Positions 1 to 8,820 of a DNA stretch of 15,000 nucleotides are shown in pieces. The position numbers and the translations under genes were made by a program. The notes under the pieces are model-generated. The model had not been told where the DNA came from, searched no databases, and worked only from the letters and a program-made list of their open reading frames with translations. This stretch comes from Chromera velia (Eukaryota; Sar; Chromeraceae), in NCBI GenBank assembly GCA_018398765.1, contig JAHBMJ010001282.1:15001-30000 (forward strand). The letters are read 5' to 3'. Positions within the stretch are counted from its first letter, which is position 1, and each line of letters begins with the position of its first letter.

Positions 1-1140
1 GATTCGGATTTAGGGGAAACTCTGGATGCACTCTCTCTAATGCTTGCTGCCATGCCCTTTCGGTATGTTTTTTTCGATTTCGGGGCTTTTTGGGTCACTG
101 CCGTGGCCTGGATGGTGAAGTTTACTTACAAAGTTCTTGTCATTCCTGTTGCATTCTGGGCTGCAATTCGAAAATGGGACGATATCAAAAACGCCCAGAT
201 TGAGTCAGTAGTGGAGGGGGATTCTATAGAGGAAGATGAGGGGGGAGAAAGAGGACCACAAGAAGAAAGGGGGGGACAGGAAAGAACCGGGCATTCCGGA
301 GCGTCGAGAGGACAGGGGCAGGGGGGGTTGGGTCAGTCTTCCCGTCGTTCGTCTGTCCGTTCTTCGCTTCGTTCCTCTGCAGATAGTGTTGTTGAAAAGG
401 GAAAAACGTTTTCGAAAAAAATTCTGACCTTTGCTTTGACAAAGCTGCCTGAAGTGCGGCAGGCCCGAAGTGTACGGAACATGAAGGGGTTGAAATCAGA
501 AAGCGAAAAGATCAAACGCCGAGACACCACAGGAGTGGGTCTGAACAGTAGTCGCATTGCAGTGGACAGCGGGCCCCCCTCTGTGTCCACTACACGCGGC
601 AACGCACGGAATCCCTCCGGAGTGTCTTCGGCTTGTGGTGCACTGTCTTCTGCTGGTGTTCGTCATCAAGCGACTGGAGGGGGGGCTCTGCATAGTCGTG
701 GGGGGGCACGGGAAGGGGACGGGGTGGAGGGCGAAGAGGAGGGTGCAGAGAGGGGTGAGGGGGGCGGGCAGAGGCCTGTGAGATTGTCTTGGCGAGGGAC
801 GGGGAAGGTTGAATTTGAGGCGTCGGGGGATAGACGGAATTCAAATTACAGGATGGAGGATGGAGAGGAGGAGGTGGGGGAGGCACCGGATCGTGATGAG
901 ACAGGGGTGATTGGTCCGTCTCGGAGTGAGTGGATGCGGTTGTCGGCAGAGCATGGGCCTGATGAGGGTTTGGAGGTTGGGAAGGAAAAAGAAAGAGGAC
1001 GGGAGGGGTCGGAGAGAGACAGACAGAGACAGGATGAAGAGAGGGGAGAGCAGAGAGGGAGTGGTGAGACGATCCCGACCAAAAGTGTCTCCCAAGTTGT
1101 CAAACATGCAGAATTAAAGGGACTCCAAGTGACCCACCAG
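1..1140 (+). CDS. Exon of the membrane-protein gene with low-complexity loop
   Basis: The frame stays open for 380 codons. Codons 22-56 form a hydrophobic stretch long enough for one or two membrane passes (FFDFGAFWVTAVAWMV, then KVLVIPVAFWAAI). After IRKWDDI the composition changes abruptly to G/E/R/S-rich, with purine-rich DNA (about 200-330 and 665-1070). The likely donor is at 1141 (ACC CAC CAG/GTCCGT). The frame runs on to 1224, but that tail loses the exon character and is probably intron. Antisense proline- and serine-rich ORFs in this block are mirror images of the purine-rich coding strand. Confidence 0.55.
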
Positions 1141-1597
1141 GTCCGTCCGTTCGCTCTCTCTGCGAAACTAACTGTCTTCTGCCTGTGTGCTCTGTGGAAA
1201 GGAAAGCACGGGATTCGGTGCTGAAGTGTTTGGAGTTGTTTTATCGTTTTTGTGCTCCGAACCTCTCTCCTCTCCTTTCTTTCTGTCTTGCATTCTGTTC
1301 ACTGGACAGACGATCACTTTCTCTTGCAAGGTCTCGGATAGTTTCCTTCTTTTCAGTCTACCTGTAGCCGCTGCTGGCTTGATCTTCATAAATCACTTTG
1401 CCTCTGCAGTTTTTCGAAAGACGCAGCCTTTGCTTCGAGGTTGTGTTCATCTGGAATATCTGGCATGCACCAGTTCGCTCGGCCATGCGGGCTTCTGTAT
1501 CACTAAATGGAGGAAAGCTTGCCAACTGCCTGTGCACCCGAATGTGAGAGTTTAGTTTTGGAACCTGGAGGTACCCTTCGGCAAGAAAAGCAGTGTT

Positions 1598-1655
<58 letters not shown>

Positions 1656-2741
1656 GAGAGTGGTAAGTGCGCATGTTTACGTGTTTGACTGCATGTACGT
1701 GTGTGTGTGGGAGAGAGATGTCATGCAGATCTCCCGCAAGTTCGTGGTGCAGCAGTTCGCAGACATCGCCGCCCTCATTGTGACAATGATCGTTGCCGTG
1801 GCGTGGCGCTACACACCGGTGCGTCTCTCTGCGCGTATGGGGAGGGGGAGGGCAAACTTCTTCATTGCCTTTCTCGATTCTTTTCGTGCCCAGAAGGATG
1901 GAACATCTTGAAATCGGAGCAGACTTCATGCCTACCCTTTTTTTCCTGTTTTTCTATACTGTCAAAATGAAAACGTTCTCTGTGCACTCATACGGCAGAA
2001 CCTATGGCCGTCATGCCTGACGTGGTCAGCACTTACAGCACAAGAGTGGCTGACTGAGTCGTACTGTCTTTGCCCCTCACTGTCTGGGTAATTCATTGCG
2101 GCTGGGCCTTTTCGTGCAGCCCAATTTCATTGCTGCGCTTGGCGAGACCGAGTTCGCAGACAACATGGTGGAAAACGTGACCGAGCTAGGTCTGGAGTTG
2201 TTGGTGACCTTCGCGATGGAATTCTTCATAGACGACCCTCGCTTTGTTCCTCTCGAGCTGGCTCCTTCTTATCTCAACAGAGAGAAACTGGTGGGTACGT
2301 CGAAGGAGGGAAAGACAATTAAACCACCTGCTGGCGTTTGTTTGTTTTCTTTGGTGTGTCCTAAGATATAGAAATTGGAAGTAGAGTCGAGCTTATGCAG
2401 GGGGGGGTGCTCTGATGAGCTGCCGAAGTGTAAGAGAAACATTCTCAAAACAGGCGGGACTCACACGAGCCTGCCGCATTAATTGCAATAAAGGAAACAA
2501 TCCACGAATCAATGAGAAGCACCCACCGACAGTCGCACAGAATACCAGCGGTGCAGCTGAAGAGAGGGACAGACGTTTCCTCTGTTTCTGTTTGCAGGCT
2601 CTCCCGGTTTTTGCAATGATCTTTGCCACGATGTACATCCAGCTGATGGTTGTTAAAATCCCTGGGCATAAATGGACCCTCAGCTCTGATAATGGAGGCG
2701 CCCCAGCTTTAGTCAACCTGTCGGTGCCTGTTTCGCACTAA
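1..2741 (+). CDS. Multi-exon membrane protein of unknown family, 5' end outside window
   Basis: I do not recognise the family. The reading frame is open from base 1, so the first exon probably continues from upstream; an internal Met lies at 40. Inferred exons are 1-1140, 1729-1818, 2120-2290 and 2598-2741 (stop TAA 2739-2741). All three joins are phase 0 with GT donors (CAG/GTCCGT, CCG/GTGCGT, CTG/GTGGGT) and CAG acceptors, giving 514 codons in the window. Visible parts: a strongly hydrophobic N-terminal block (about residues 22-56, rich in F, W, V, with KFTYK inside); a long hydrophilic low-complexity region (about 60-375, rich in G, E, R, S); then three hydrophobic segments, one per exon (IAALIVTMIVAVAW; LGLELLVTFAMEFF; LPVFAMIFATMYIQLMVV). 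It is probably a polytopic membrane protein with a large disordered loop. Exon boundaries are inferred; a further small exon in the 588-nt first intron is possible. Confidence 0.6.
1597..1660 (+). repeat. (TG)n/(GA)n compound microsatellite in intron 1
   Basis: An uninterrupted TG run (1597-1622) passes directly into a GA run to 1660, broken only by a C at 1643. A shorter TG/GA echo lies at 1700-1717. It sits in the inferred first intron of the membrane-protein gene, about 70 nt before the acceptor. A consensus donor (GTAAGT, 1663-1668) follows directly. Confidence 0.95.
1729..1818 (+). CDS. Exon 2 of the membrane-protein gene (one transmembrane segment)
   Basis: Thirty codons lie between ATGCAG (acceptor, ends 1728) and GTGCGT (donor, 1819). 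They encode ISRKFVVQQFADIAAL followed by IVTMIVAVAWRYTP, a typical membrane segment with a basic start. Phase 0 on both sides. The exon lies 69 nt downstream of a long TG/GA microsatellite. Confidence 0.55.
2120..2290 (+). CDS. Exon 3 of the membrane-protein gene
   Basis: Fifty-seven codons lie between TTTTCGTGCAG (ends 2119) and donor GTGGGT (2291). The start PNFIAALGETEF is followed by an amphipathic-to-hydrophobic helix (VTELGLELLVTFAMEFF), then an acidic turn and DDPRFVPLELAP. The alternative donor GGTACGTCG four bases later would break the frame to the next exon, so 2291 is preferred. Confidence 0.55.
2598..2741 (+). CDS. Last exon of the membrane-protein gene
   Basis: It is preceded by a good pyrimidine tract and acceptor (TCTGTTTCTGTTTGCAG, ends 2597). 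Forty-seven codons then a TAA stop. It encodes a final hydrophobic segment (LPVFAMIFATMYIQLMVV) and a polar tail ending in PVSH. No clear AATAAA appears close downstream of the stop. Confidence 0.55.
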   Translation, partial: ALPVFAMIFATMYIQLMVVKIPGHKWTLSSDNGGAPALVNLSVPVSH

Positions 2742-3027
2742 ATCTAGCCTAATACCAGAACTTAGCAGGAGGTCTCCTGTCAGCTTAAATTAAGCGGTTT
2801 TTTGCAACACTGGTCTGTGAAGTATATGTGAAGTTCAGGTTCAAATTATCCTATTATTCAGAGCTTATTGATTGATTGATTGATTTTGATTGATTATTTA
2901 CTTAAATCTTAATTGTATAAAAAAAATACGGAATCTTAGTGAATAAAATACTGTGGCTCACGCCGCTCACCGGTTTTAACCGCCTCAATTCAATTCAATT
3001 CAAATTTAACTGAATAAAAAGTCTATA
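2742..3027. other. AT-rich 3' flank with GATT repeats, no gene seen
   Basis: Composition turns AT-rich just after the stop codon of the upstream gene. It holds a short near-palindrome (GCTTAAATTAAGC, about 2784-2796), a GATT/ATTG tandem run (about 2866-2895) and a CAATT run (about 2985-3001). No ORF of note. It probably carries the 3' UTR and polyadenylation region of the upstream gene, but no standard signal is obvious. Confidence 0.5.
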
Positions 3028-3140
3028 CCTTATAAAATTTCCTGTTGAAATTCCTGTTGTTTTACCTGTTACAGGTATTTTTACTGGTATTTTTTTAATT
3101 TTCACTGGTATTTTTCAAAAATCCCTGTTAGTCCTAACTT

Positions 3141-3474
3141 ATGAAGTACAAGGAGTTAGAAGCTCAAATTTTGCATGCTAAGAGCTCTAAGTATGTTTGC
3201 ATACGCCCATGACTTAATTAATTCTAATTATAATTTATATGATACCACAAATACCTGTTGCCTGAGAAAATGTAAAAAAGTATCACTGGGAAAAAATAGA
3301 TAAGGATTTTTTTTCCCACTGCATAGTACTTTTTAAAATTTTTCTAGTCAACAGATATTTTTTGTGTTGCATAAAATATAAGTAGAATTAACTCATTTTA
3401 AGTTATGGGTGTATGCAAGTACGCTTAAAGCTCTTAACATGCAAAATTTAAGCTTCTAAGTCCTTGTACTTCAT
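3141..3474. repeat. Inner palindrome nested in the fold-back element
   Basis: ATGAAGTACAAGGAGTTAGA at 3141 is mirrored on the other strand ending at 3474 (CTAAGTCCTTGTACTTCAT). Matching continues inward through GCATGCTAAGAGCTCTAAG and the mirrored CTTAAAGCTCTTAACATGC, and through GTATCACTGGGAAAAAA facing TTTTTTCCCACTGCATAGTAC near the centre (about 3305). The arm is therefore present three times: 3141, 3474 (inverted) and 4060-4200 (inverted). Confidence 0.75.
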
Positions 3475-3831
3475 ACATCAGTGAGTTAACTCATTTTTCA
3501 TTATTCTTATTCAATCAAAAACCATTATTTTCTAATAGTAATTATTGATTTCTGATAATTATTATTGACTTCAACATGAAAAATATATAAAATGAGCTTT
3601 TTATGCCATAATCAAAGTTATTTTTTGACTTGTTTAAAACCTCAGTTCATCATTTATTTGAAAAAAAAATGATAATTGTAAGAGCAATCTCTGTGTAAAA
3701 ATTGTGAAATGAACAGTTGTTAAGCTATTTGCTAAATGTTGCGAAATGAGGGTCCATCATTTAACAATCTACCTTGCGTGTTGTGACTTGACGAACGCTA
3801 GACGCCTATTATGGGCCGAGAGCGATGGCAT

Positions 3832-3849
3832 ATGATGATGATGATGATG
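3832..3849 (+). repeat. (ATG)6 microsatellite after a GC-normal patch
   Basis: Six ATG units follow a short block (about 3765-3831) with ordinary GC inside an otherwise very AT-rich element. A trinucleotide tail after unique sequence resembles the 3' end of some non-LTR retrotransposons, but no reverse-transcriptase sequence is present. Confidence 0.8.
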
Positions 3850-4318
3850 CTAACTAATGATGATCAAAAGTTGATAATCATTATTAAAATTTATAATCAT
3901 TACTCGCTTTAACAATAAGTTAACCCACTGATATAAGTTAGAACCCACAGGGATCTTTGAAAAATACCAGTGAAAATAAAAAAATCCCTGTGGATTTTCA
4001 TGGATTTTCCCTGTGACTGGTATTTTTTTTTTACTAGTACAGGAACTTTTTACTTTTCCCAGTCAACAAACATTTTTTGTATCATATAATTAAAATATAA
4101 ATAGAATTTATTCGTTTTAAATCATAGGCATATGCAAGCACACTTAGAGCTCTTAGCATGCAAAATATGAGCTTCTAACTCCTTATACTTCATAAGCTAG
4201 TTCATAAGTTAGAACCAACAGGAGTTTTTGAAAAATACCAGTGAAAATCAAAAAAATACCAGTAAAAATACCTGTAACAGGTAAAACAACTGGGAATTTA
4301 ACAGGAAATTTTATAGGG

Positions 4319-4698
4319 TAATATTAGTAAAAGGCCTAGAGAAAGTCATATATCCGAAAAGTTTTGTTCAATACTTCAAAAAATACCTACAAAAACACAT
4401 ACGCCTGCATATATTCCAAGAGAAGCAATCCTAACAGCCTGGGCTAAACTGCCTCATGTACTTCCAGTGCCACCAAATTTAACGCTGAACGCCTAAAAAT
4501 TCATTATTAATATAGAATCATTAAAAAATTTAAAACAACTTGAACTTAAATAATTAAAACAAATACAGTCATTGAGTAGCCAACTAAGCTTGCAACTAAT
4601 TAGGTAGCCAAACATATATAACGTCTTACAAACTTTCGAGTATACTATAGTTCAAGTACTATGAGAGTGTTCATTTAGAGGTTAATGAGCGCCACACA
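4319..4698. other. AT-rich intergenic stretch, no gene supported
   Basis: Short stop-free stretches occur in two overlapping + frames (about 4325-4495), but neither has a start codon nor a recognisable motif. Stop-free runs of 40 codons are expected by chance. The A/T excess continues from the fold-back element and fades around 4700. Confidence 0.4.
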
Positions 4699-4935
4699 AT
4701 GTTTACATACATGAACAGCACAGTGTCAAAACAGCCGAATTCCGAGTATAATCTAGAGTATAATACGACAAGTATTGATTATGAAATTCATAACGTTCTC
4801 TTTGTTGACAAGCCCCACGTTTTAGCCCTCGTTGACCAAATGCTGATCAACTGGCTAAGCGAGGCAGTGATGAGGAAGCAGGGAATGATTGTTGCTCGGA
4901 GAGAACCCTATGAAGGCCTGAAATTTATTCGCTGA
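4699..4935 (+). CDS. Small hypothetical ORF, 78 codons, weak support
   Basis: ATG at 4699 to TGA at 4933-4935. The second half (HNVLFVDKPHVLALVDQM, then LINWLSEAVMRKQG) has a balanced composition that looks more like real protein than most ORFs here. No domain is recognised, no membrane segment or signal peptide is visible, and no flanking splice signals settle the matter. It lies just downstream of the fold-back element, where composition returns to normal. It could be an exon of an unseen gene, a transposon remnant or chance. Confidence 0.25.
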   Translation: MFTYMNSTVSKQPNSEYNLEYNTTSIDYEIHNVLFVDKPHVLALVDQMLINWLSEAVMRKQGMIVARREPYEGLKFIR

Positions 4936-5022
4936 CGCATGCAGAAGATAAACCAGGACGGGAAGCGTCGAAAATTCAGTACGACTGCTGCAAGTGAACC
5001 TAACTAACAGAGTACACTCAAG

Positions 5023-5295
5023 TTGTCTCTCACAAACCTTCTAGTTTCTGATTTACCCCTTGCATTGGCGATCAATGAGAAGAGCCGGTGTCAGTATGGA
5101 TTGCCAACGCATACTGAGCTAGTGCGTATAATTTTCCCGGAAACTGTTCGAGAAGGAGTTAGAGGACGGCACTATAAAATGATGGGGGGTAGATGTCGAG
5201 ACCGGAGGAGCAAAGCAGAGAGAACAGAGACAAGAGAGGCATCTACCGGACATAAAAGGCAGACAATCGACTGTTTTCGATCACAGACTTGGTGA
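5023..5295 (+). CDS. Small hypothetical ORF, 90 codons, weak support
   Basis: The listed start is an alternative codon (TTG), so the beginning is arbitrary. The first half (LVSDLPLALAINEKSRCQYG) is mixed in composition; the second half becomes R/E/T-rich. No family is recognised. It lies 87 nt after the preceding small ORF on the same strand, and both might be pieces of one decayed gene. No splice sites could be chosen with confidence. Confidence 0.18.
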   Translation: MSLTNLLVSDLPLALAINEKSRCQYGLPTHTELVRIIFPETVREGVRGRHYKMMGGRCRDRRSKAERTETREASTGHKRQTIDCFRSQTW

Positions 5296-6570
5296 GAAAT
5301 CGAAGATCAAAAGCGAAAGGGAGGAGTTAGTCAGCGCTGGCGGGTGTGTTCCTGGGACCCATGAAGGCAGCCTTATCCGCACTGTACTAACTGTCACCTC
5401 GTGACTGAACTCCTCCCTCTTGAGTCACGGCCGGATAGATGCGCTGTTGCACACGGTTCTGCTGCTGCTGCCACTGTCAGCTAGAGTAACAAAATAGACT
5501 TGCGTGTGTTTACTTAGATGGGTCGATTCCTCCAGCAGGTTGTGAGCCCTTCGTCTCTCTGTTTTTTGTAATATAGTCTGTATGTCCGATAAGTGCAAGC
5601 TGCCCCTCTGTCTTTCTTCTCCTGCTCCTATGCCTTCTCCTATCCAGTATTGCTTGCGGCTTGTCTGGGTTCAACTTGACTATCTCTCTCTCCTTCTGCT
5701 TGCTGTCCTCTGTATACTGTGAGGCGCTACGAGGACTCAGCAATCGCATGCTGAAGAAGGGAATTAAGGACTTGAAAGGATAATTGTCATCAGTAAGAGG
5801 TCCATTGAGGGGCAAAAAAAGAATAGTGTGGGGATCTGCAGTCCTTACCGAAAGTCTTCTCCTGAAAAGGGCAGGAAACTTTTTAAGGACATCCAACCAT
5901 CGTTTGCCAGGAATATGATGAGCGGCTCGATCGTTCTTTGTCCTTGTTTGAGTCGGTGTCTTTTCTCTGCTGGGAGGTTCTGCAGTTGGGATCTGCAGAG
6001 CGAACAGGGTGCGACTCTGCTGACAGGGCGGGGAGGTATACGGCCTGGGTGCTGCTCCAGAAGCAGTGGTGCTTCTGCGATTATGATAGGGAAGGCTATA
6101 ATATTAGCATAGCACACTGACGGTGTGACTGTATGAAAAAGGAGACAATGGACTGGAATTAAGCCATTCGGGGTGTCCTGCTTGGATTTCTTCCACATAC
6201 CTCCCGGGGAGTCTGGCTTTCTCATTCGCTGTCTCTCCCTGTCAGTTCAGGCAATTTGGATTCGGTTTGTTCTTTTTTTCTTTCTTTCCCCTCACTCGCT
6301 GAGATCAAGTCAAACGTACGTCCTCTTGTTATGGTACGGCCACCTAGCTACCATTCTATCGGAAGCGCTCGATCGGTCTTCCTTCACCACCTTAGTTCTG
6401 TTGTCACGAAGGCAAGAGAGGGCCAACATATGAAAATCAAGCAAGTAACCGAACAAAGAGGGCTCAAGGAAGGAAAAGAAGGAAAGAAGGAAGAAAAGAA
6501 GAAGGGAGACAGATTAATGTGACTGGCAATGCCTGTTTGCTCATATGAAAACTGCCTTTCCGTCTCCCNC
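5296..6570. other. Intergenic stretch with only weak ORFs
   Basis: The longest frames are on the minus strand (5510-5896, 128 codons, with a basic RRRHRSRRRK patch; 5845-6225, 126 codons). They overlap each other and + frames, show no domain, and the second is rich in residues expected from random sequence. A CTG run (about 5459-5471) and an AAG/GGAA-rich stretch (6465-6510) are present. I see no gene that I would defend. Confidence 0.4.
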
Positions 6571-6578
6571 CCCCCCCT

Positions 6579-6703
6579 CTCTTTCTGTCTCTCTCTCTCT
6601 CTCTCTTTCTCTTTCTCTTTCTCTTTCTCTGTCTCTGTCTCTGTCTCTGTCTCTGTCTCTGTCTCTATTTCTGTCTCTGTCTCTGTCTCTGTCTCTGTCT
6701 CTA
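6579..6703 (+). repeat. CT microsatellite passing into TTTCTC and CTGTCT hexamers
   Basis: An ordered run: C-rich with one N (6569), CT dinucleotides (about 6591-6606), TTTCTC units (about 6607-6630), then CTGTCT hexamers to about 6703 with one ATTT interruption. Serine/leucine/valine ORFs covering it in two frames are translations of the repeat, not genes. Confidence 0.95.
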
Positions 6704-7798
6704 TCCATTAGCATTACTCGTATATTTTAAAGAGCTGAAGATGACAAAAGAAGAATGAAAGATCTTGCATAATATCTTGTATTCTTTCTACCATACATAA
6801 AAACCACCCTTCTGCCAAACAGCCAACTGCATGGAATGGAAGAACAACATACATGATGTGATTCAGGTGCAGGTGTGTATGTGTCCCCCGCATTTGCTTG
6901 CAAATCCCGCCCCGGCTACCTGACCATGTGAAAGAGAGAGAAAAAAATATTTATTGTATGCAAACACACAAGAAGACAACTGAAGGCAAACCTTCCGCCA
7001 ATATATCCCTCGATCCCTCCCGTAGATCCCCGTAATACATTGAGGTGTTGCACTTACTTTCTGATCACTCTTATTGGTAGACAGACCGACCCTTCCCTTC
7101 TCCCCCTCCTCTTGGCAACCCCTACCCGATTCCTTGGAGGATCCCTGCTAGAAACACAACCGATTGGAGGTGCAGCGTGCACTTTGACGCAACCCAATCG
7201 ACAGGTGAACGGTTTAGAAGGAAGAGGCTCCCCGGCAAGAAAGAATAAGGATGGGTGGAGACCCTCCAAGATTGAGAATGAAGATAATTTTTGACACAGA
7301 CGAGAATGCAAAAGGGGTGACTGGGTGTTTTTCTCTGCAATCTCACACATTTCTCTCTTTTGGTGGTCTGAATAGGGTTTTCCCTAATGAAACCAGAAAC
7401 AGTCCAAAAAGAGTACACGTGGCAAAGCTCGACTATCGCAACTGCTTTCTTTTCTATGTTTTTCTGTTATCCTTTTCTCTCTCTTTTTTTTTTTTTTTTT
7501 TAAAGGCTCTTCTACCATAAAGGCGGGAAAAAACACATCGAGAGCAGCACTTTGTTCACACTGCAGGAAGACCAAAATAAAAGGGCTTTAAAAAAATGTA
7601 AAGGGACACTGCTGTCGATAGCGCTCTGCATCGCACTCAATACTCTTGTTTTTGTGCTCCCTCTAGGCAACTTTCACGGCCCTGTTCAGAGTACGTCTCT
7701 TCTCTTTGTCTGTTATTGCCTGCACTGACTCGTAGAGCCATTTCCACACCCCCGTCTCCCCCATAAACCCCCTTTCTGTGAGAGAGGCATCCCAGCTC
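6704..7798. other. Intergenic stretch, T18 tract, no gene supported
   Basis: It holds an 18-T homopolymer (7484-7501) and scattered A-rich patches (about 6945, 7590). Minus-strand ORFs of 98 codons (7054-7350, 7122-7418) overlap in different frames with no recognisable motif. The 3' half must contain the end of the minus-strand kinase transcript whose stop codon is at 7799-7801. Confidence 0.4.
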
Positions 7799-8820
7799 TC
7801 ATATGTAGAGGAGAGCTAGAAGCTCTCTTTGCTCCTCATGCATATCACCGTCCTCGATATCGTTTTCTTCGGCCATGTTCCATGACTCGTTGAGGAAAGA
7901 CAACAATACAGACGGAAAGTCGAGTGCGTCTGCCCCTTTAAGGATCAGAGAAACGAACGTGCATTGCATTGTGCAGATGTCAATCCATAGAGGGCACTCT
8001 TGGTCGTTCATTACCGTCAGGCTCACCGATCTCCCAGCGGTCTCCCTGTCTGTGTCCTCGAAGATCGATGCGGCAGGAATCCCTTGACCAACGTCGATCA
8101 CATACAGCTTCCCTCTACGATAAACGAAGTTCTCGCCTGCCGTGTCTCCGTAGACAAGCTGAAGCTGAGGGTACATGTGTCAGCATATCTCTATAGACAG
8201 AGATCATCTGCACCACGATGCACATACGTTTAGAAGTATCAAGGTCTCTGAAATGTCGGTTAGCGAGATTAAGAGAGGGGCTAAGGAGGCTTTCGTCCCC
8301 CAAAAACTCCATGTAGTTTGTGCTCTTTGAATGGGGCATACACTTCCGGGCAGGGAATACCGGCTGCTCACAAGATGCGTGCGTTTACTTTCATACAGAA
8401 AAAGAACTCTGTATGAAAAAGAATTCTGTATGAAAATAAACGTAAACACTTCTGAGCAGGGAATACCAGCTGCTCGCAAGATGCAAAGACGCATGGCTTC
8501 TAACCTGTTTGAGAATATGGTGACTCTTTCAGAGGCCGAATCAAAAAAGTCGTAGTAACACAGTTCAGCAACGCTGCTTGGTGTGAGGGAACCGAAGCAG
8601 TCTTGAATACTTTTTCAATGCAGAGGACGTCGGAGCGTTTCTCGCCAGGCGTGCCACTGGCAACGCCCAGTCCATCCTTAAAAGAAACTTTCCCTCGCTG
8701 GCCCATCACTTTCAAACCGACTTCAACCTTCTTTCTCTCTAAGGTGCAAGAGCAGACAGAGATGCTCTCAACATCCTTCCCTTTCTTCAAAAGATTGAGA
8801 CAATCAATATCAGAGACCTT
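7799..8820 (-). pseudogene. RIO1-type atypical protein kinase domain, frame-broken
   Basis: RIO1 kinases are atypical kinases/ATPases acting in late 40S ribosome maturation. Read on the minus strand, RIO1 landmarks appear in order. CIEKVFKTA (about 8610) matches the AIKIYKTS strand with its lysine. AAGIPCSEV/AAGIPCPEV (8340-8485) is the hallmark (A)GIPCPE. NYMEFLGDE (about 8310) matches VLVMEFIGDD. LVYGDTAGEN (about 8135) matches the catalytic loop LVHADLSEYN, keeping Asp and Asn but with Tyr for His. YVIDVGQG (about 8090) matches the metal-binding YIIDVSQS. The EHDHP segment usually following is not found in place. Following the homology needs single-base shifts near 8545-8565, 8325 and 8175, and a duplicated GIPCPE block lies at 8341-8484 (its second copy has an in-frame TGA). 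Either a decayed gene or a real gene with assembly indels plus an intron; one shift falls in a T6 run. Confidence 0.6.
8341..8484 (-). repeat. Tandem 38-bp exon duplication flanking a hairpin
   Basis: Segments 8341-8378 and 8447-8484 match at 34 of 38 bases; all four differences are transitions. Between them is an inverted repeat, 8381-8400 against 8424-8443 (18 of 20 paired), plus a third partial copy of CTGTATGAAAAA at 8409. The duplicated sequence encodes the GIPCPE core of the RIO1-like kinase. Confidence 0.9.

Larger units (their letters stand above)
3028..4318. mobile_element. Fold-back (long-TIR) non-autonomous DNA element with TA flanks
   Basis: The ends are inverted copies: CCTTATAAAATTTCCTGTT at the left and, on the opposite strand, CCCTATAAAATTTCCTGTT at the right. 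TA lies directly outside each end (3026-3027, 4319-4320), as expected of Tc1/mariner-type insertion. The arms stay similar inward for 200 bp or more (left to about 3270, right from about 4060). They include the palindrome CCTGTTACAGG (3065-3075; CCTGTAACAGG 4271-4281) and repeated ACTGGTATTTTT / AAAAATACCAGT boxes. No transposase ORF is visible, so it must be non-autonomous. The interior contains a second inverted copy of part of the arm (3340-3480). Arm divergence suggests an old insertion. Confidence 0.75.

Noticed and set aside
9-20. TTTAGGGG resembling a telomere unit
   Set aside because: A single occurrence inside an open reading frame; no tandem array.
590-1107. Proline- and serine-rich minus-strand ORFs
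   Set aside because: They mirror the purine-rich low-complexity coding exon on the + strand.
5510-6225. Two minus-strand ORFs of about 126-128 codons, one with RRRHRSRRRK
   Set aside because: They overlap each other in different frames, show no domain, and have no splice or start context that singles either out.
6529-6730. Serine/leucine/valine-rich ORFs on the + strand
   Set aside because: They are translations of the CT/CTGTCT microsatellite in two frames, not genes.
7666-7689. Possible 24-nt micro-exon on the + strand between CCTCTAG and GTACGT
   Set aside because: Splice-like signals are present but there is no neighbouring + strand gene for it to belong to, and it lies in the 3' flank of the minus-strand kinase.
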